A stretch of 64,000 nucleotides of DNA from assembly GCF_028401385.1 (NCBI RefSeq), contig NZ_JAQOMR010000001.1, positions 1,738,501 through 1,802,500 on the forward strand, in the 5' to 3' direction. Below the pieces are notes generated by a model. It saw only the letters and a list, made by a program, of their open reading frames with translations. It did not search any database and had not been told where the DNA came from. The translations under genes were made by a program, and so were the position numbers. Shown in pieces: positions 41,997 to 52,797 of the stretch. This stretch comes from Marinicella algicola. GTDB lineage: Bacteria > Pseudomonadota > Gammaproteobacteria > Xanthomonadales > Marinicellaceae. Each line of letters begins with the position of its first letter. Position 1 is the stretch's first letter.

Positions 41997-42983
41997 TCAC
42001 GCGTAACGGATGCGCGGGTCGGACCACGCGAGAAGAATGTCGGACAGCAGCGTACCGATGACGGTGAACACGCTGAGGATCAGAATGAAGGCCCCGGCAA
42101 GATACATGTCCTGCATCTTGAGTGCCTGCAGCATCAGCGGTCCCGTGGTCGGCAGGTTGAGCACGACAGCGGTGATAACGTCACCGGAAAACAGCGCCGG
42201 CAGTGCCCAGCCGACAGTTGAGATAAAGGGATTGAGAGCAACCCGCACGGGATAGCCCCAAACCACCTGCCGTTCGGAAAGCCCCTGCGCATAGGCCGTT
42301 TCCACATAGGGTTTTCCGAGCTCATCGAGCATGTTTGCGCGCATCACTCGGATGAGGCCGGCCGCGCCGCCTGTGGCCAGCACGACAATCGGAATCCAGA
42401 CATGGCTCAAAACATTGCCGATTTTCGCAAGGCTGAGCGGCTCGCCCTCGAAACGAGGAGAAATCAGCCCGCCGACATCGATGTTGAGCCAGGCGAAGCC
42501 GATCCACATCAGGATCAACGCCAGCAGGAAATCCGGGATCCCCTTACCGAGAAAGCCGAAGACGGTGAACACATAATCGAGAAGCGAATACTGCCGTTGC
42601 GCCGAATAGACGCCGATCGGGATCGCAATGATCCAGGTAAAAACCAGCGACAGCGATGACAGAAGCAAGGTCAGCGCCAACCGTCCCCAGATCAGGTCGG
42701 AGACCGGGGCGTTCCAGTGAAAGGACTGGCCGAAATCTCCATGCAAAACGATATTGCCGATCCAGCGCACATATTGCACGAGGACTGGATCGTTCAGCCC
42801 CAGCTGCGTGCGGATCGCGTCTTCCTGTGCTGCAGTGATGTATTCGCCGCTGTTGCGCAATTCGGCGGCATAAGCGGTGACATAGTCTCCCGGCGGAAGC
42901 TGAATGATGATGAAGGATATGAAGGACACGACGATGAGGGTCGGGATTGCCCACAAAAGTCGTCGCCAGAGGAAATTTGCCAT
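41997..42983 (-). CDS. ABC importer permease, OppB/DppB type
   Basis: Unbroken, 328 residues: MANFLWRRLLWAIPTLIVVS, GDFGQSFHWNAPVSDLI, EAA loop VETAYAQGLSERQVVWGYPV, end ILLAWSDPRIRYA. It is closely similar in layout to the permease at 2256-3269, so the two importers probably belong to the same sugar-handling Opp subgroup. It follows a strong hairpin after the binding-protein gene. Confidence 0.9.
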   Translation of the reverse strand: MANFLWRRLLWAIPTLIVVSFISFIIIQLPPGDYVTAYAAELRNSGEYITAAQEDAIRTQLGLNDPVLVQYVRWIGNIVLHGDFGQSFHWNAPVSDLIWGRLALTLLLSSLSLVFTWIIAIPIGVYSAQRQYSLLDYVFTVFGFLGKGIPDFLLALILMWIGFAWLNIDVGGLISPRFEGEPLSLAKIGNVLSHVWIPIVVLATGGAAGLIRVMRANMLDELGKPYVETAYAQGLSERQVVWGYPVRVALNPFISTVGWALPALFSGDVITAVVLNLPTTGPLMLQALKMQDMYLAGAFILILSVFTVIGTLLSDILLAWSDPRIRYA

Positions 42984-43008
42984 CGTCTACTCTCCGCACT
43001 GCTCCCCA

Positions 43009-43038
43009 CCGGCCGCCCGTAACCAAACGGGCGGCCGG
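43009..43038. promoter_or_regulatory. 12-bp hairpin between binding protein and permease genes
   Basis: CCGGCCGCCCGT pairs perfectly with ACGGGCGGCCGG across the loop AACCAA, in the 109-base gap below the binding-protein stop. No U-tract. It likely protects binding-protein mRNA or attenuates the distal genes (inference). Confidence 0.65.
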
Positions 43039-43092
43039 CCAGCTCCGCATCTTCGCGGAACCCTTGCTCGGGAGGGAGCTTTGCCTGTCGGT

Positions 43093-45006
43093 TTATCGCT
43101 GGCTCTGGTCGATCCAGAACTGCTGGGTCTGCCCGAAACCTACGCCACGCGTGACATCGTCTTCGACCAGGCCGTCACGGACGTTCTTGAAGTCGTTTTT
43201 CACGATGACCGGGATAGAGACCTCACCGACAAGACCGATGACATAGCCTTCATTCACGAAGGTTCCGATCAGGTCGTTAAGCGCGGCGTCCGCCTCTTCC
43301 ATGGAACCGGCGACCGAAGCCTTCTCCCAGTCCGCCCAGATGTTGCGGATCTCTGCACCTTCCGGTGGCTCGATCCCGGCTTTACCGTCCGTCTCGTACC
43401 AGGCGTAATATTGCTGGGCATAACTGTCATTGCCCATAAAATTGCGCGGATCGGCGGAAACGACCGACAGGCGGTCCACAGGCGTGTACTGGATCTGGAA
43501 GTTGTTGTTGTCGCGGTTATCATCCCACTGAGTGCGGTCGATAATGCGCGGCAGGAGTTCGATGCCGATATCACGGTAATAGTCGGCCGCAATCTCAAGA
43601 ATGGGCGCAGCGGTATCGTGATAGGCCTCAACCACGACCTGCAGACGCTTGCCGTCCGGACGCAGACGGAAATCGTCGCCGTCACGCTCGGTCAAACCAA
43701 TTCCGTCCAGCAGTTCGTTGGCAAGGTCGGGGTCAAATTCCGTCCAGTGGGTCTCCCAGTCGGCGTTGAAATAAGGCGACCCCGAAATCGGAGATACCGA
43801 ACGGGCTTCACCCAGACCCGAGAAGCCAAGCTCGTTGATCGTCTCGCGGTCGATGCCGACGGAAAGCGCGTGACGGAAATCCTTGTTGGAAAAGAGCTTG
43901 TTCAGCTCCTCGTCCTCAACGTTAAGGTTGGGCACGAATGACCAGACCGTGGCGGATTTCCAGGTGCCGACGCGATAATCCCCCTTGTCTTCATTCTCCT
44001 TGTAGAAGGTGAAGTCGCTGGAGTTTACGTAGCGCATCTGCATGTCGATCTGGCCCTGAACGATCATCAGATTGAAGGAATCAATGGCCTCGAACAGGCG
44101 ATGCTCGATCCGGTCGATATAGGGAAGCTGGTTACCCTCCTGATCGACAGCCCAATAATAGGGGTTACGCACCATGGTGACGACATTGCCCGGCGCCGGC
44201 GTCTCGATCTTCCATGCTGTGATCACCGGAAGATCTGTGTTCTGCCACCATGAAGTGACCGGCCCCTTGGAGCCCCAGAGATCGCTCCAGCGCTGAACAC
44301 CAAAATCAGACGCCGCCTTGGTGAGTTCGTCTGCGCTTGCGTAATGGTCGTTGAACTGGCTCAGATAATGTTTCGGAAACAGGAATGACGGGCGGTCGAG
44401 GCTCGGCTCGCCAGTCGAGATCCTTGGCCAAAATGTTGAGGAAATAGACATAGGGCTTCGCAAACTTGACGGTGAAGGTGCGATCGTCCTTGACCTCGAG
44501 CTGCATCGGCTCACCACCCGGCGAAAAGGTCGGATCGATGGTCGGTGTCAGCGCCTTGTTCATGAAGACGTCATTGTACCAGAACGCGACATCTTCTGTC
44601 GTGACCGGCTCGCCGTCGGACCATTTCAGCCCCTCAAGCAGCGTGAAAGTGAACTCGGTGGAATCTTCATTGACCGCATAGGTTTCAATATAGGCCGGCA
44701 TCAGCGTGATGTTACCCTCGGCATCGGGCACGTATTTCAGTGCTCGCTCCTCAATAAGCTTGGTCGGTCCCCAGCGGTCGCCCGGGCCACGATAGGCGCG
44801 ATGCCAGACCCCGCCATACTGGCCGACCGTTGCTGCGTCGACGACTGACGGATTGGCCGGAAGACGCTCGTCGACGGGCGGCAGCTCGCCGGCGTCGACC
44901 TTTGCCTTCAGCATCGGAGATTCCTGGAATGCATAGGCCGCATGCGGAATGGCGGCGCTGGCGAGAAGGGCAAGCGTAAGCGCACCCGGCTGTAAAATTT
45001 TTTCAT
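43093..45006 (-). CDS. ABC importer substrate-binding protein (SBP_bac_5, large sugar-type), two frame breaks
   Basis: About 637 residues. With one A restored in the A6 run (plus-strand T6, 44998-45003) the gene starts ATG 45006 after GGAGG and reads MKKILQPGALTLALLASAAI, a Sec signal cleaved after AAYA. As written, the frame falsely extends upstream to 45094. Mature protein: GELPPVDERLPANPSVVD, QYGGVWHRAYRG, LLEGLKWSDGEPVTTEDVAF. The second break, net one extra base, lies near 44395-44415 between KDLD and RPSFLFPKHYLSQF. LPPVDERLP is shared with the binding protein at 1-2068, so both receptors are of one subgroup. The ligand is probably an oligosaccharide. Confidence 0.85.
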
Positions 45007-45119
45007 TAACTTCCTCCAGTCGAAGATCGAATTGCGCAGCAAACTCCCGCTTTGCTGGCCTAGTATCAATTTCGGTTCCTTTTTTAACAGCCATATATCA
45101 ATTTTGGCAATAAAAAATT

Positions 45120-45158
45120 CCATGCACATGAAACGTATTCCATTTCAATTCATGAAAT
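45120..45158. promoter_or_regulatory. AT-rich control region with inverted repeat upstream of binding-protein gene
   Basis: In the 185-base gap between lacI and the binding-protein start, ATTTCA (45142-45147) and TGAAAT (45153-45158) form an inverted repeat with a 5-base spacer, next to ATGAAACGTATTCC, whose ACGT centre recalls LacI-type operators. It is a candidate site for the adjacent LacI protein and probably carries the transporter promoter. Confidence 0.35.
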
Positions 45159-45191
45159 TTTTTTATTCAATTATCTGAGGTGGTTGCCTTA

Positions 45192-46235
45192 CTAGCGTTC
45201 GACTGTGGCAATGCTTTCGCGCAGAACAAGATTGCAACCAAGTTCGAGACGGTGAGCGGCACGCGGGGCAAGCCCGCTCTTGGCTCGTGCCTCAAGAAGA
45301 TCGAGCGCGGCCGAGCCGAATTGTTCGAGCGGCACCGAAACGGTGGTTAGCGGCGGGTTGTGAAGCTCGCCGAGGGCCACACCGTCAAACCCCATGACGG
45401 ACATATCCTGCGGCACCCTATGCCCTGCCCGCTTCAGCGCACGAATGGCCCCGAATGCGAGGTTGTCGGCCGCGCAGAACAGCGCCGTTGCGCCGTCGAG
45501 GTCGGGATGGTCTTCCAGCCACACAGTCAGGGCCCTATCCCCATGCTGAGGCTCGAACCCTTCCGCCGACAGAATGACCGCGTCAGCGAGCGGAAGGCCA
45601 CTGTCACGAAAGGCATCCAGAAACCCATCGAGCCGGCGCTCCACGGTTTTCCGCCCTGTCCAGGTCAGGTGGATGATTCGGCGGTGTCCCTTGTCCATAA
45701 TCAGCCTGGTCGCCTTCTGAGCGGCAAAGCGGTTCCCCGGGGTCACACTGTCGATATGCATGTTGGGGTCTTCGCCATTGATCAGAACGGCGGGAATACC
45801 GGAACGCCCGATTGCATCAAGGAGCGCGCTGCGGTCATCATTGATGACAATGATGCCGTCGGCTTTGGCTTCCCGCGCCGCCGCATCCACCGCCGCAACC
45901 GGGTCGCCCCGTCCGAGCGTGTAGGGAACAAGGCGCACACCGCGATCCTCGCATTCGCGGGTCAGCGCATTCAGTACAGTCCAGGACACCAGATTGACGT
46001 CGCTGTCGGGCAGCGCATCCTCCGGCACGGCCAGAAGCACCCTGTTGACTGCATTGACGGAGGCCCGGGCCGAACGCCGGGCCAGATAGCCGATATCCCG
46101 TGCAGCGTCGAGTACACGCACTCGCACCTCCTCTGAGATCGGCGCTGTGCCATTCAGAACATGCGACACTGTCGAGATTGCCACGCCAGCGCGCTCGGAA
46201 ACCTCGCGCATGCCAACCTTTGCGCCCTTGGCCAT
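45192..46235 (-). CDS. LacI-family transcriptional regulator
   Basis: Unbroken, 347 residues. N-terminal HTH and hinge (MREVSERAGVAISTVSHVLN, NGTAPISEEVRVRVLDAARD) and a periplasmic-binding-protein-like effector domain (ADGIIVINDDRSALLDAIGR; MSVMGFDGVALGELHNPPLT). ATG 46235 follows AGAGGA. It sits between the alpha-mannosidase and the importer genes, all in one direction, so it probably controls this glycan operon in response to an oligosaccharide or its breakdown product. Confidence 0.92.
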   Translation of the reverse strand: MAKGAKVGMREVSERAGVAISTVSHVLNGTAPISEEVRVRVLDAARDIGYLARRSARASVNAVNRVLLAVPEDALPDSDVNLVSWTVLNALTRECEDRGVRLVPYTLGRGDPVAAVDAAAREAKADGIIVINDDRSALLDAIGRSGIPAVLINGEDPNMHIDSVTPGNRFAAQKATRLIMDKGHRRIIHLTWTGRKTVERRLDGFLDAFRDSGLPLADAVILSAEGFEPQHGDRALTVWLEDHPDLDGATALFCAADNLAFGAIRALKRAGHRVPQDMSVMGFDGVALGELHNPPLTTVSVPLEQFGSAALDLLEARAKSGLAPRAAHRLELGCNLVLRESIATVER

Positions 46236-46313
46236 ATCAGTTCCTCTCTATCAGTTAGCCTGAAGAACGAGAATCGGGCCATCATAACAGCCAGCCTGAC
46301 ATTCTCGCCCGGA

Positions 46314-49300
46314 CTAGCCCTTTCTGGCAGGTTCATTGGCTGCCAGAAAGAGGCTTTGCCCGGCCTTGCCTTCACCCTTATCGCGCCGTTTCAATTTCAG
46401 CGTCCTTATTTCGAAGGGCGTGAAGGCGAGATCCAGAACCCCGCCCTCAACGGTCTGGACGGCAATCGGCTCTTCCAGAAGGTCGACTTCGCAAACCTGT
46501 GCGATCACATTCCCAAAAGCGAGCCGCACCTTCTGGCCAGCGCCGTGGCGCTCCCAAAGACGCACCACCAGCCCTTCGCCATCCTCTGAACGCTTGACCG
46601 CTTCTACGCCGATAGCGGCATTATCAACGGACAATGGCAGGCTCAGCACCCCATCGTGGGGGCACCTTCACCTGGTATCAAAGTCAAGGGATGGTTGAAT
46701 GCTTCAGCCGCCACCGAAACAGCAGAACTTTCGAGACCGCGATGCGGCATGATCCCATAGCGGAACCGGTGTTCCCCTGATCCGCTTCCGGCCAGGGATA
46801 GGTCGGCGAGCGCAAAAGGGTCAGCCGGAGCGTCGTGTCGCGCGCGTCGTAGCCATATTTGCAATCATTGAGAAAGGCGACGCCAAAGCCGGGCTCGGCA
46901 AGGGATGCCCAGCGATGCATCGGACTTTCGAATCGCGCCTGATCCCAGCTCGTATTCGCATGTGTCGGCCGTGAGACATGCCCGAACTGGATCTCAGCAT
47001 CGCTTTGCGTGGTGCGCATAGCAAGAGGAAACGCAGCCTTCACCAGCGTATTCTTCTCGTGCCAGTCGATAAAGGTATCGAATTCCAGTACCCGGCTTCC
47101 CGCCGCAAGCGATACCACCTGAACGATGCGTGAAGTTTCATAGGTCCATTCGAAGCGCAGCGCTGCCCGATAGGGACCGGTTTCAGCAATTTCGACGCTG
47201 ACAAGCCCATCGATCTCGAAGACCTGATCCTCGAATGTGCGATCGATGTCCCAGGCATCGAACTGCTCCGGCAGATCGCGGAAGGCCTGCAGCCGGTTCG
47301 CAACGCCTGAAAGGCATTCACGCCCGGTCTCCTTGTCGATCAGCACCACAAGGCGCCCACATGCATCAAAGCCTGCGCGAAGATACTCATTCTCCAGACT
47401 ATCCGACGCCACGGAGAGACCGCCAAAGCCCACGGCCTGTTCCGCCGCAGTGCCGATCTCGATCTGCGCGGCACCGAGGCCCGGAACAGGTTCGACCGGC
47501 ACGATCTGAGAACGCGTGCCATCCGCGGAAATCACCGCCTGTGAACCGCGCCCGGCGAGCGAGAGTGGTTTATCCGAGCAGACCTCGACCAGTCCGGCCA
47601 CCGCCTGAGCGAACGGATTGACGATCAGCGCCTCACCTTCGCCAGCAAGATGAGTCGCAAGGCTGCGCCGCAGCGCCTCTGCACGGCCAAAGAAACCCGC
47701 ATAGTCGTTATCGCTGTCGTCATAGACGAGCCCGATCGAGGAACCAGGCAGAATGTCATGGAACTGATTGAGCAGCGCGATATCCCAGAGTGCCGCGAGC
47801 TCGGCCGCAGGATAGTCCACATCAGCCGAAAACCACGCAAGGCTTGCCAGCATTTCCAGCTCGCGGAGCATGGCCTCGGCCCGCCGGTTGTTGCGCTTCA
47901 CCTTGGCGACCGAGGTGAAAGTTCCGCGATGAAACTCGAGATAAAGCTCACCGACCCATACGGGATAATCTCCCGGAGTTTCGTGCATCCGCTTGACGAT
48001 CCGGTCAAGCGCCGGCCCCATGAAGCCCTGCGACACGCGCGGGCAACCCGGAATGCCGCGCTCCATCCGGCGGATGTGTTCCAGCATCTCGCGCGTTGGT
48101 CCGCCGCCGCCATCCCCGAAACCATAGACGAGAAACAACTCGTCATTTGTCTCTTTCTGGGCATAGCGACGCCAGGTGCCCATCACATGGCTGGCCTTGA
48201 GATCCGGACAATAGGTGGTGCCGATCGACGTACTGTCTGCCGGCTGGGTGGTAAGGAAATAGGTCGGAGCCTGCGTGCCATCGATGCCCTGCCAGAAAAA
48301 CACCTCATTCGGCATGCGGTTGGTGTCGCTCCATGACATCTTGTGGGTAACGAACACGCTCAGGCCCGCCAGTTTCATGATCTGCGGAATAGCGGCGCTG
48401 TAACCGAAGGTATCCGGCAACCACAGTACACGTGGCCGCACACCGAACTTTTCGAGGTGATAGCGCACGCCGCGCAGAACATGACGCACGAGAGACTCAC
48501 CGCTGGTGATGTTGGCATCGGGCTCCAGCCAGAGCGCGCCTTCGATCTCGAAATTGCCTGCCTGTTGCTGCTGCCTGATCCCCTCAAAGAGGATGGGATA
48601 ATCTTCCTCCAGATAATCCAGAAGCAGGCCCTGATTATACATGAAATGGTATTCGGGATATTCCGCCATCAAATGCAGCGCCGTAGCCATCGAACGGGCC
48701 ATCTTCTGCCGGGTCTCACGAATGCGCCAGAGCCAGGCGACATCAATATGCGTGTGTCCGGTGACCGTGATGTGCGGGGCGATCTCGGTGTCTGCCGCCT
48801 CATAAATCCGGGCGGCGACCGCGCTTGCTGCTGCCAAACTGTCTGCAAAACGCCGCGGATTGCCGGGTCTGAAGTCCACAACACTGATCGCCTGATAGAC
48901 GGTTTTAAGGATGAAATCCCGGCGATGATCGTTGACGTCTAGATGCTTGGCAACATCGAGCGGTGCCCTCAGATCATAATAGAGCGCTTCGGCTTCAAGG
49001 TCATGAACCAGAAGACGCCCGCCGAAACCGAGCTGTCGACGATCTTCAATCGTCCCGGCCTCAATCATAATCGTGAAGTGCTCGCCACCGCGCGCGCTTG
49101 GTCAGCAAGACTTCGCGATGGTTATAATCAGCCCCTGGACGATCTCGCCGTTGACCCGCACCAGGCACTGGGGATCCGAGCGCCCCATTACCCGGCCGAA
49201 CATCGCTTCGATGCCGAGGCAGATGCGTTGGCCTTCAAGGGCCTCGGGAATTTGCACCGAGCCCGCAAACCAGAAATAGCTCTGCGGCGCGCCCCACACG

Positions 49301-49479
49301 GTATCCGGCGTTACCTGAGCCCAATCGGGATGTGGACCTTCCAGCATTTTTGCCCGGGCGGCAGCCGGCGCTTCCTGGAATCGGAAATCGACGGTGATAT
49401 CGGTCGGCGTGAATATGTGCTTCGAGAGCAATTCCACGAGGTGAAATATCTTTGAGAAATCAGTCAGCTTATCCTCCAT
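46314..49479 (-). CDS. Alpha-mannosidase, GH38, four frame breaks
   Basis: About 1055 residues, the bacterial GH38 size. N-terminal beta part (FHLVELLSKHIFTPTDITVD), catalytic domain with zinc-site TGHTHIDVAWLWRIRETRQK and nucleophile in WLPDTFGYSAAIPQIMK, middle three-helix domain with LNQFHDILPGSS, C-terminal beta super-sandwich (YRAALRFEWTYETSR). No signal peptide, so cytoplasmic. Breaks: CCCC 49132-49135 (restores VQGADYNHREVLLTKRA), a compensating extra base near 49097, CCCC 46774-46777 (restores QGEHRFRYGIMPHRG), GGGGG 46668-46672 (restores APHDGVLSLPLSVD). ATG 49479 is the likely start. It hydrolyses alpha-mannosides of imported oligosaccharides. Confidence 0.88.
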
Positions 49480-49578
49480 CGCCGCCCATACAGTGAAATT
49501 TTTTACACTGAATTTGCTTTCAATTTGTTTATTTGTTGGATATGTGGCGAAAATCGCAAACAAATCCGTTAAAGTCCA

Positions 49579-49593
49579 GTCTAGGCCCTAGAC
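49579..49593. promoter_or_regulatory. Palindrome in GH38/GH28 divergent promoter region
   Basis: GTCTAGG-C-CCTAGAC has perfect 7-bp arms. It lies midway in the 156-base AT-rich gap between the divergent alpha-mannosidase and polygalacturonase-like genes. A second repeat, CAGTG/CACTG, lies near 49490-49510. Candidate operator for coordinated control. Confidence 0.4.
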
Positions 49594-49635
49594 AAAAGAA
49601 CCTGAAATCATGAAAATATTTTTTGGGAGTGAGAA

Positions 49636-50954
49636 TTGCGCGAGATCCGTATAGCCGCCACCGGAGGCGACGCCACAGGCCGCATCCAGCGCGCCATCGA
49701 TACGGCTGCTGAAACGCCCGTAACCGTCATCCTTGAAGCCGGAGCCCATTTGAGTGGCGGGCTGAAACTGGTTTCTGATGTCGATTTGAGGCTTGAAGAA
49801 GGGGCCGAACTTCATTCTCGTCCCGGACTATGAGGCTTATGCCGCCACGCCTGTCCGCGTCATTGCAGAAGAGAGTGACCGGGCGATGATTTCAGCCGAG
49901 GATGCCAGCAATATCGCGATCAGCGGCAAGGGGCGCTTCATCTGCGGCGGGACGCACTTTTCTCTGGGCGAGGATGCCGAGATGGGAACGCGCATTCCTG
50001 CCACACGCCGCCCGCGCCTGCTCGTTCTGGACAGTTGTGAGAACGTCCGGCTCTCTGGTTTCACCGTGATCGAATCGCCGATGTGGACGCTTCACCTGGT
50101 GAATTGCAGCCGACTTTCGATCCATAACATTCGTGTCGAGAATGACCTGCGCATGCCGAATACGGATGGAATCGTGATTGACGGCTGCCGCGATGTCACT
50201 GTTTCAGGCTGCGATATTTCCACCGCGGATGACGGCATCGTCCTGAAAACTTCACAGCGTCCGGACGGTGGAATCGTCGGGAAATGCGAGCGGATCGAAA
50301 TCTCGGGCAGTCGTGTCCGGTCTCAGTCGTGCGCACTCAAGATCGGGACCGAGTCTTTCGGAATGTTTCGCGATATCACCTTCGAGAACTGCGAAGTGTC
50401 GTCCTCCAATCGCGGTCTCGGCATATTCTCGCGCGACGGCGGCGCGATTGAAAATGTCCGGTTTTGCGATATCCGGCTCGATTGCCACGAGACGCCTCAC
50501 GGCTTCTGGGGCTCAGGGAAGCACTCACGATCAATCTTGTCGACCGCCGGCCGGACAAAAAAGCGGCCGGAAACATCAGAGGCGTCGTGGTCGAAAACAT
50601 ATCCGGATCGATGGAGGGGCCATCAACCTCTTCGCCGAACGCATCGGCGGCATCGAGAACATCGTGATACGCAATGTCGCGCTCAGCCAGAGGCCAGGGC
50701 CTTACCGCACCGCGTTCAGTTATGATCTGCGCCCCACGCCCGCGGACCTCGAGGCCTCACCCGAAGCAGAAGGACGGATCAACGCATGGCGGAAGGGCGC
50801 CGATGGCCGGGTCATAGGGCTTGTCGACTACACCGGCGGCATGCCAGCCCTCTTTGCGTACAACATCAAAGGACTTCACCTTGAGAACATCGATATCGAG
50901 CGGCCGGAACCGCTGCCGGAGGGATTCAACACAGAACCGGTGATTGTCAGCTGA
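49636..50954 (+). CDS. Polygalacturonase-like glycoside hydrolase (GH28), three frame breaks
   Basis: About 439 residues, a right-handed beta-helix. Marks: N-terminal ATGGDATGRIQRAIDTAA, GKGRFICGG, then NTDGIVIDGCRDVTVSGCDI and TADDGIVLKTS, supplying the NTD and DD acid residues. The usual GHG histidine motif is replaced by SCALKIGTES. No signal peptide, so probably an intracellular exo-enzyme on pectin or rhamnogalacturonan oligomers. TTG 49636 follows GGGAGTGAG. Breaks: near 49817 (net extra base, GAELHFVPDYEAY), GGG 50516-50518 (restores GSGEALTINLVDRRP), GGGG 50616-50619 (restores GSMEGAINLFAERIGG). Divergent from the alpha-mannosidase. Confidence 0.86.
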
Positions 50955-50981
50955 AGTCCCCGCAACAGCAGGTGCTAACAA

Positions 50982-52076
50982 TCAGAATGTCGGGTCATAG
51001 TTGAAATAGAGTGGATTGGAGAGTGCCACCTTGTCAGCGGAAAGCGCCATGGAATCGGGCACGTCCGGATAAGGCGCCTGCGGCCCGTCCAGTTCCGCAC
51101 GATAATAACTGCGTTCACCGGCGGCAGGGTGTCGGTGAACCATGCGGTTCCGGTTGCGGGGTCGACGGGAAGTGTCGTGAAAATCTCGCGGTTCTTGATG
51201 ATCCTCACCGAATAGGAAGCCCCTCCATTCTGCCTTCGGACAGACGGATTTCGAACGAAACCGGTCTTCCTTCCGCCACCGCGTTGTCTCCCATCATCAT
51301 TTCCGCATTGCCGTCGCCATCAGCATCGGCAAGGAGTTCAACACGCGGGTTGAACGGATTGGCACAAATGCAGGCGCGGCCCGCCACCAGCGCCTCAAGC
51401 AACGCGGTTTTTGAGCGCTTGCGGGCGTAAATCCAGGTGGTCGGCGTACCGACGTAATTCATCGTCGACTCCGGCGTCCATCGGGTGGCAAGCTCCGGCC
51501 TGTCAGGAACACCGTGATGGGCATCCGACCCTCCACGCGCACCGAGCATGCGGCCCGAAAGCAGCATATTGTCCCAGACACGAACATTGGCGGCATTTTT
51601 GGGCCACATCGGACCGTTCCAGACTTCGATGGAATCCGCGAGGTCAAACGAAAAGCCGTAGTGATTGCTGGTCACCGGATGGTTGGCCGACCAATGGACC
51701 CCGACCGACCGCTTCAGCATCTGCAGATCCCAGTCCCGATCGTTGCGGTGATCGAAAATGCGCTGGTGATCATATGGCGTGCAGCTCAGCAAATTGACGT
51801 GACCGCGCGGAGCGGTAAGCTCTGCTCCATAAAAAGAAGCAGGCTGTCGGAGCGATATGCCGGATCCGACCAGGTATGGCCGGCGACATCGCCGGCGACA
51901 TGAACATCGTGATCCGTGATGGTCAGATAGTCGAACCCAAGCCGCTCTGCAAAACCGATGATTTTTTCGACAGGGTTGTTGGTTGAATCAGTGCTGTGAC
52001 GGGAATGAAGATGCCAGTCCCCCTTTAGCCAGACGCCCGGCCTGGCATTTTTAACCTCTGAACTGTTCTGTGACAC
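50982..52076 (-). CDS. PHP-domain metal-dependent hydrolase (CehA/McbA-like), three frame breaks
   Basis: About 365 residues. PHP metal motifs are readable: GDWHLHSRHSTDS, DYLTITDHDVHV, VHWSANHPV and GGSDAHHG. A C-terminal beta part follows (YVGTPTTWIYARKR). GTG 52076 after GAGGAGGAG is preferred over the upstream TTG/ATG-less extension. Breaks: A5 51831-51835 (restores LLLFYGAELTAPRGHVNLLS), CCCC 51220-51223 (restores MEGASYSVRIIKNREIF), CC 51095-51096 (restores IVRELDGPQAPYPDVP). It faces the GH28 gene tail to tail. Likely a phosphoesterase or sugar-phosphodiester hydrolase; substrate unknown. Confidence 0.82.
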
Positions 52077-52401
52077 GAAGCGGCTCTCCTCCTCTTCAGC
52101 CCGGGCTGCAAACAAGCGCCCTTCCCTCAATGCCAATCAGGCACAAGAGCGCGCGCCGAACCATATCCCGGAATCGGTATTCCAATATTACTATTTGTTC
52201 TCAACACCTTATGTGATCGCAATCACACGCTCAAGAACAAGCATGAACATGCGACCTCGCGATCCCCAATGTTTCTTTGGAGTTTCAAAAGTTCCGTCCT
52301 GTCAACGCGCAACGCGACCAATCCAGAAAATCATCTCTTGGGGTCACCAAGGAGGCGCTCAATCAAGGCACGACGACAAGTCTGAACCGCTTAGCCGACA
52401 C

Positions 52402-52797
52402 ATCCCGGCGATCGGCATTGCTGAGGCCGGATATTATGCAGCCCTTCAGCTCGGCCGCCGCTTCGGCGTCGTTTCTCTCGGCCCGGCCTCGATTGCCCGG
52501 CACACAAGGCGGATTGAAGAACTCGGCCTGACTGCGCGCCTGGCGGGCGACCGCTCTGCCTCACTCAGCGTCGAAGAATCAGGCGATGAAGGGCTTGCGC
52601 GCTCAAAGGTCATGGAACCCGGGCGCCTACTGGCTGAAAAGGATGGAGCCGATGCCATTATCCTTAGCTGCGCCGGCATGGGTCGACAGAGGCCGTTTCT
52701 GCAGCGCGAGATCGGTCTTCCGGTCGTCGACCCTGTTCAGGCCAGCGTGGCCGCTGCGATTTCCATACTCAATTTGAAATATATGACAAAGGCTTAA
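52402..52797 (+). pseudogene. Asp/Glu/hydantoin racemase, 3' fragment
   Basis: Only the C-terminal half of the family can be read: IPAIGIAEAGYYAALQLGRR, FGVVSLGPASIARHTRRIEE, the catalytic-cysteine strand ADAIILSCAGMGRQRPFLQR, and IGLPVVDPVQASVAAAISIL. About 100 N-terminal residues, including the first catalytic cysteine, are absent, and the sequence upstream in all frames shows no match. The fragment is truncated rather than frameshifted. It marks the edge where the ordered operons end and IS-rich DNA begins. Confidence 0.7.
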
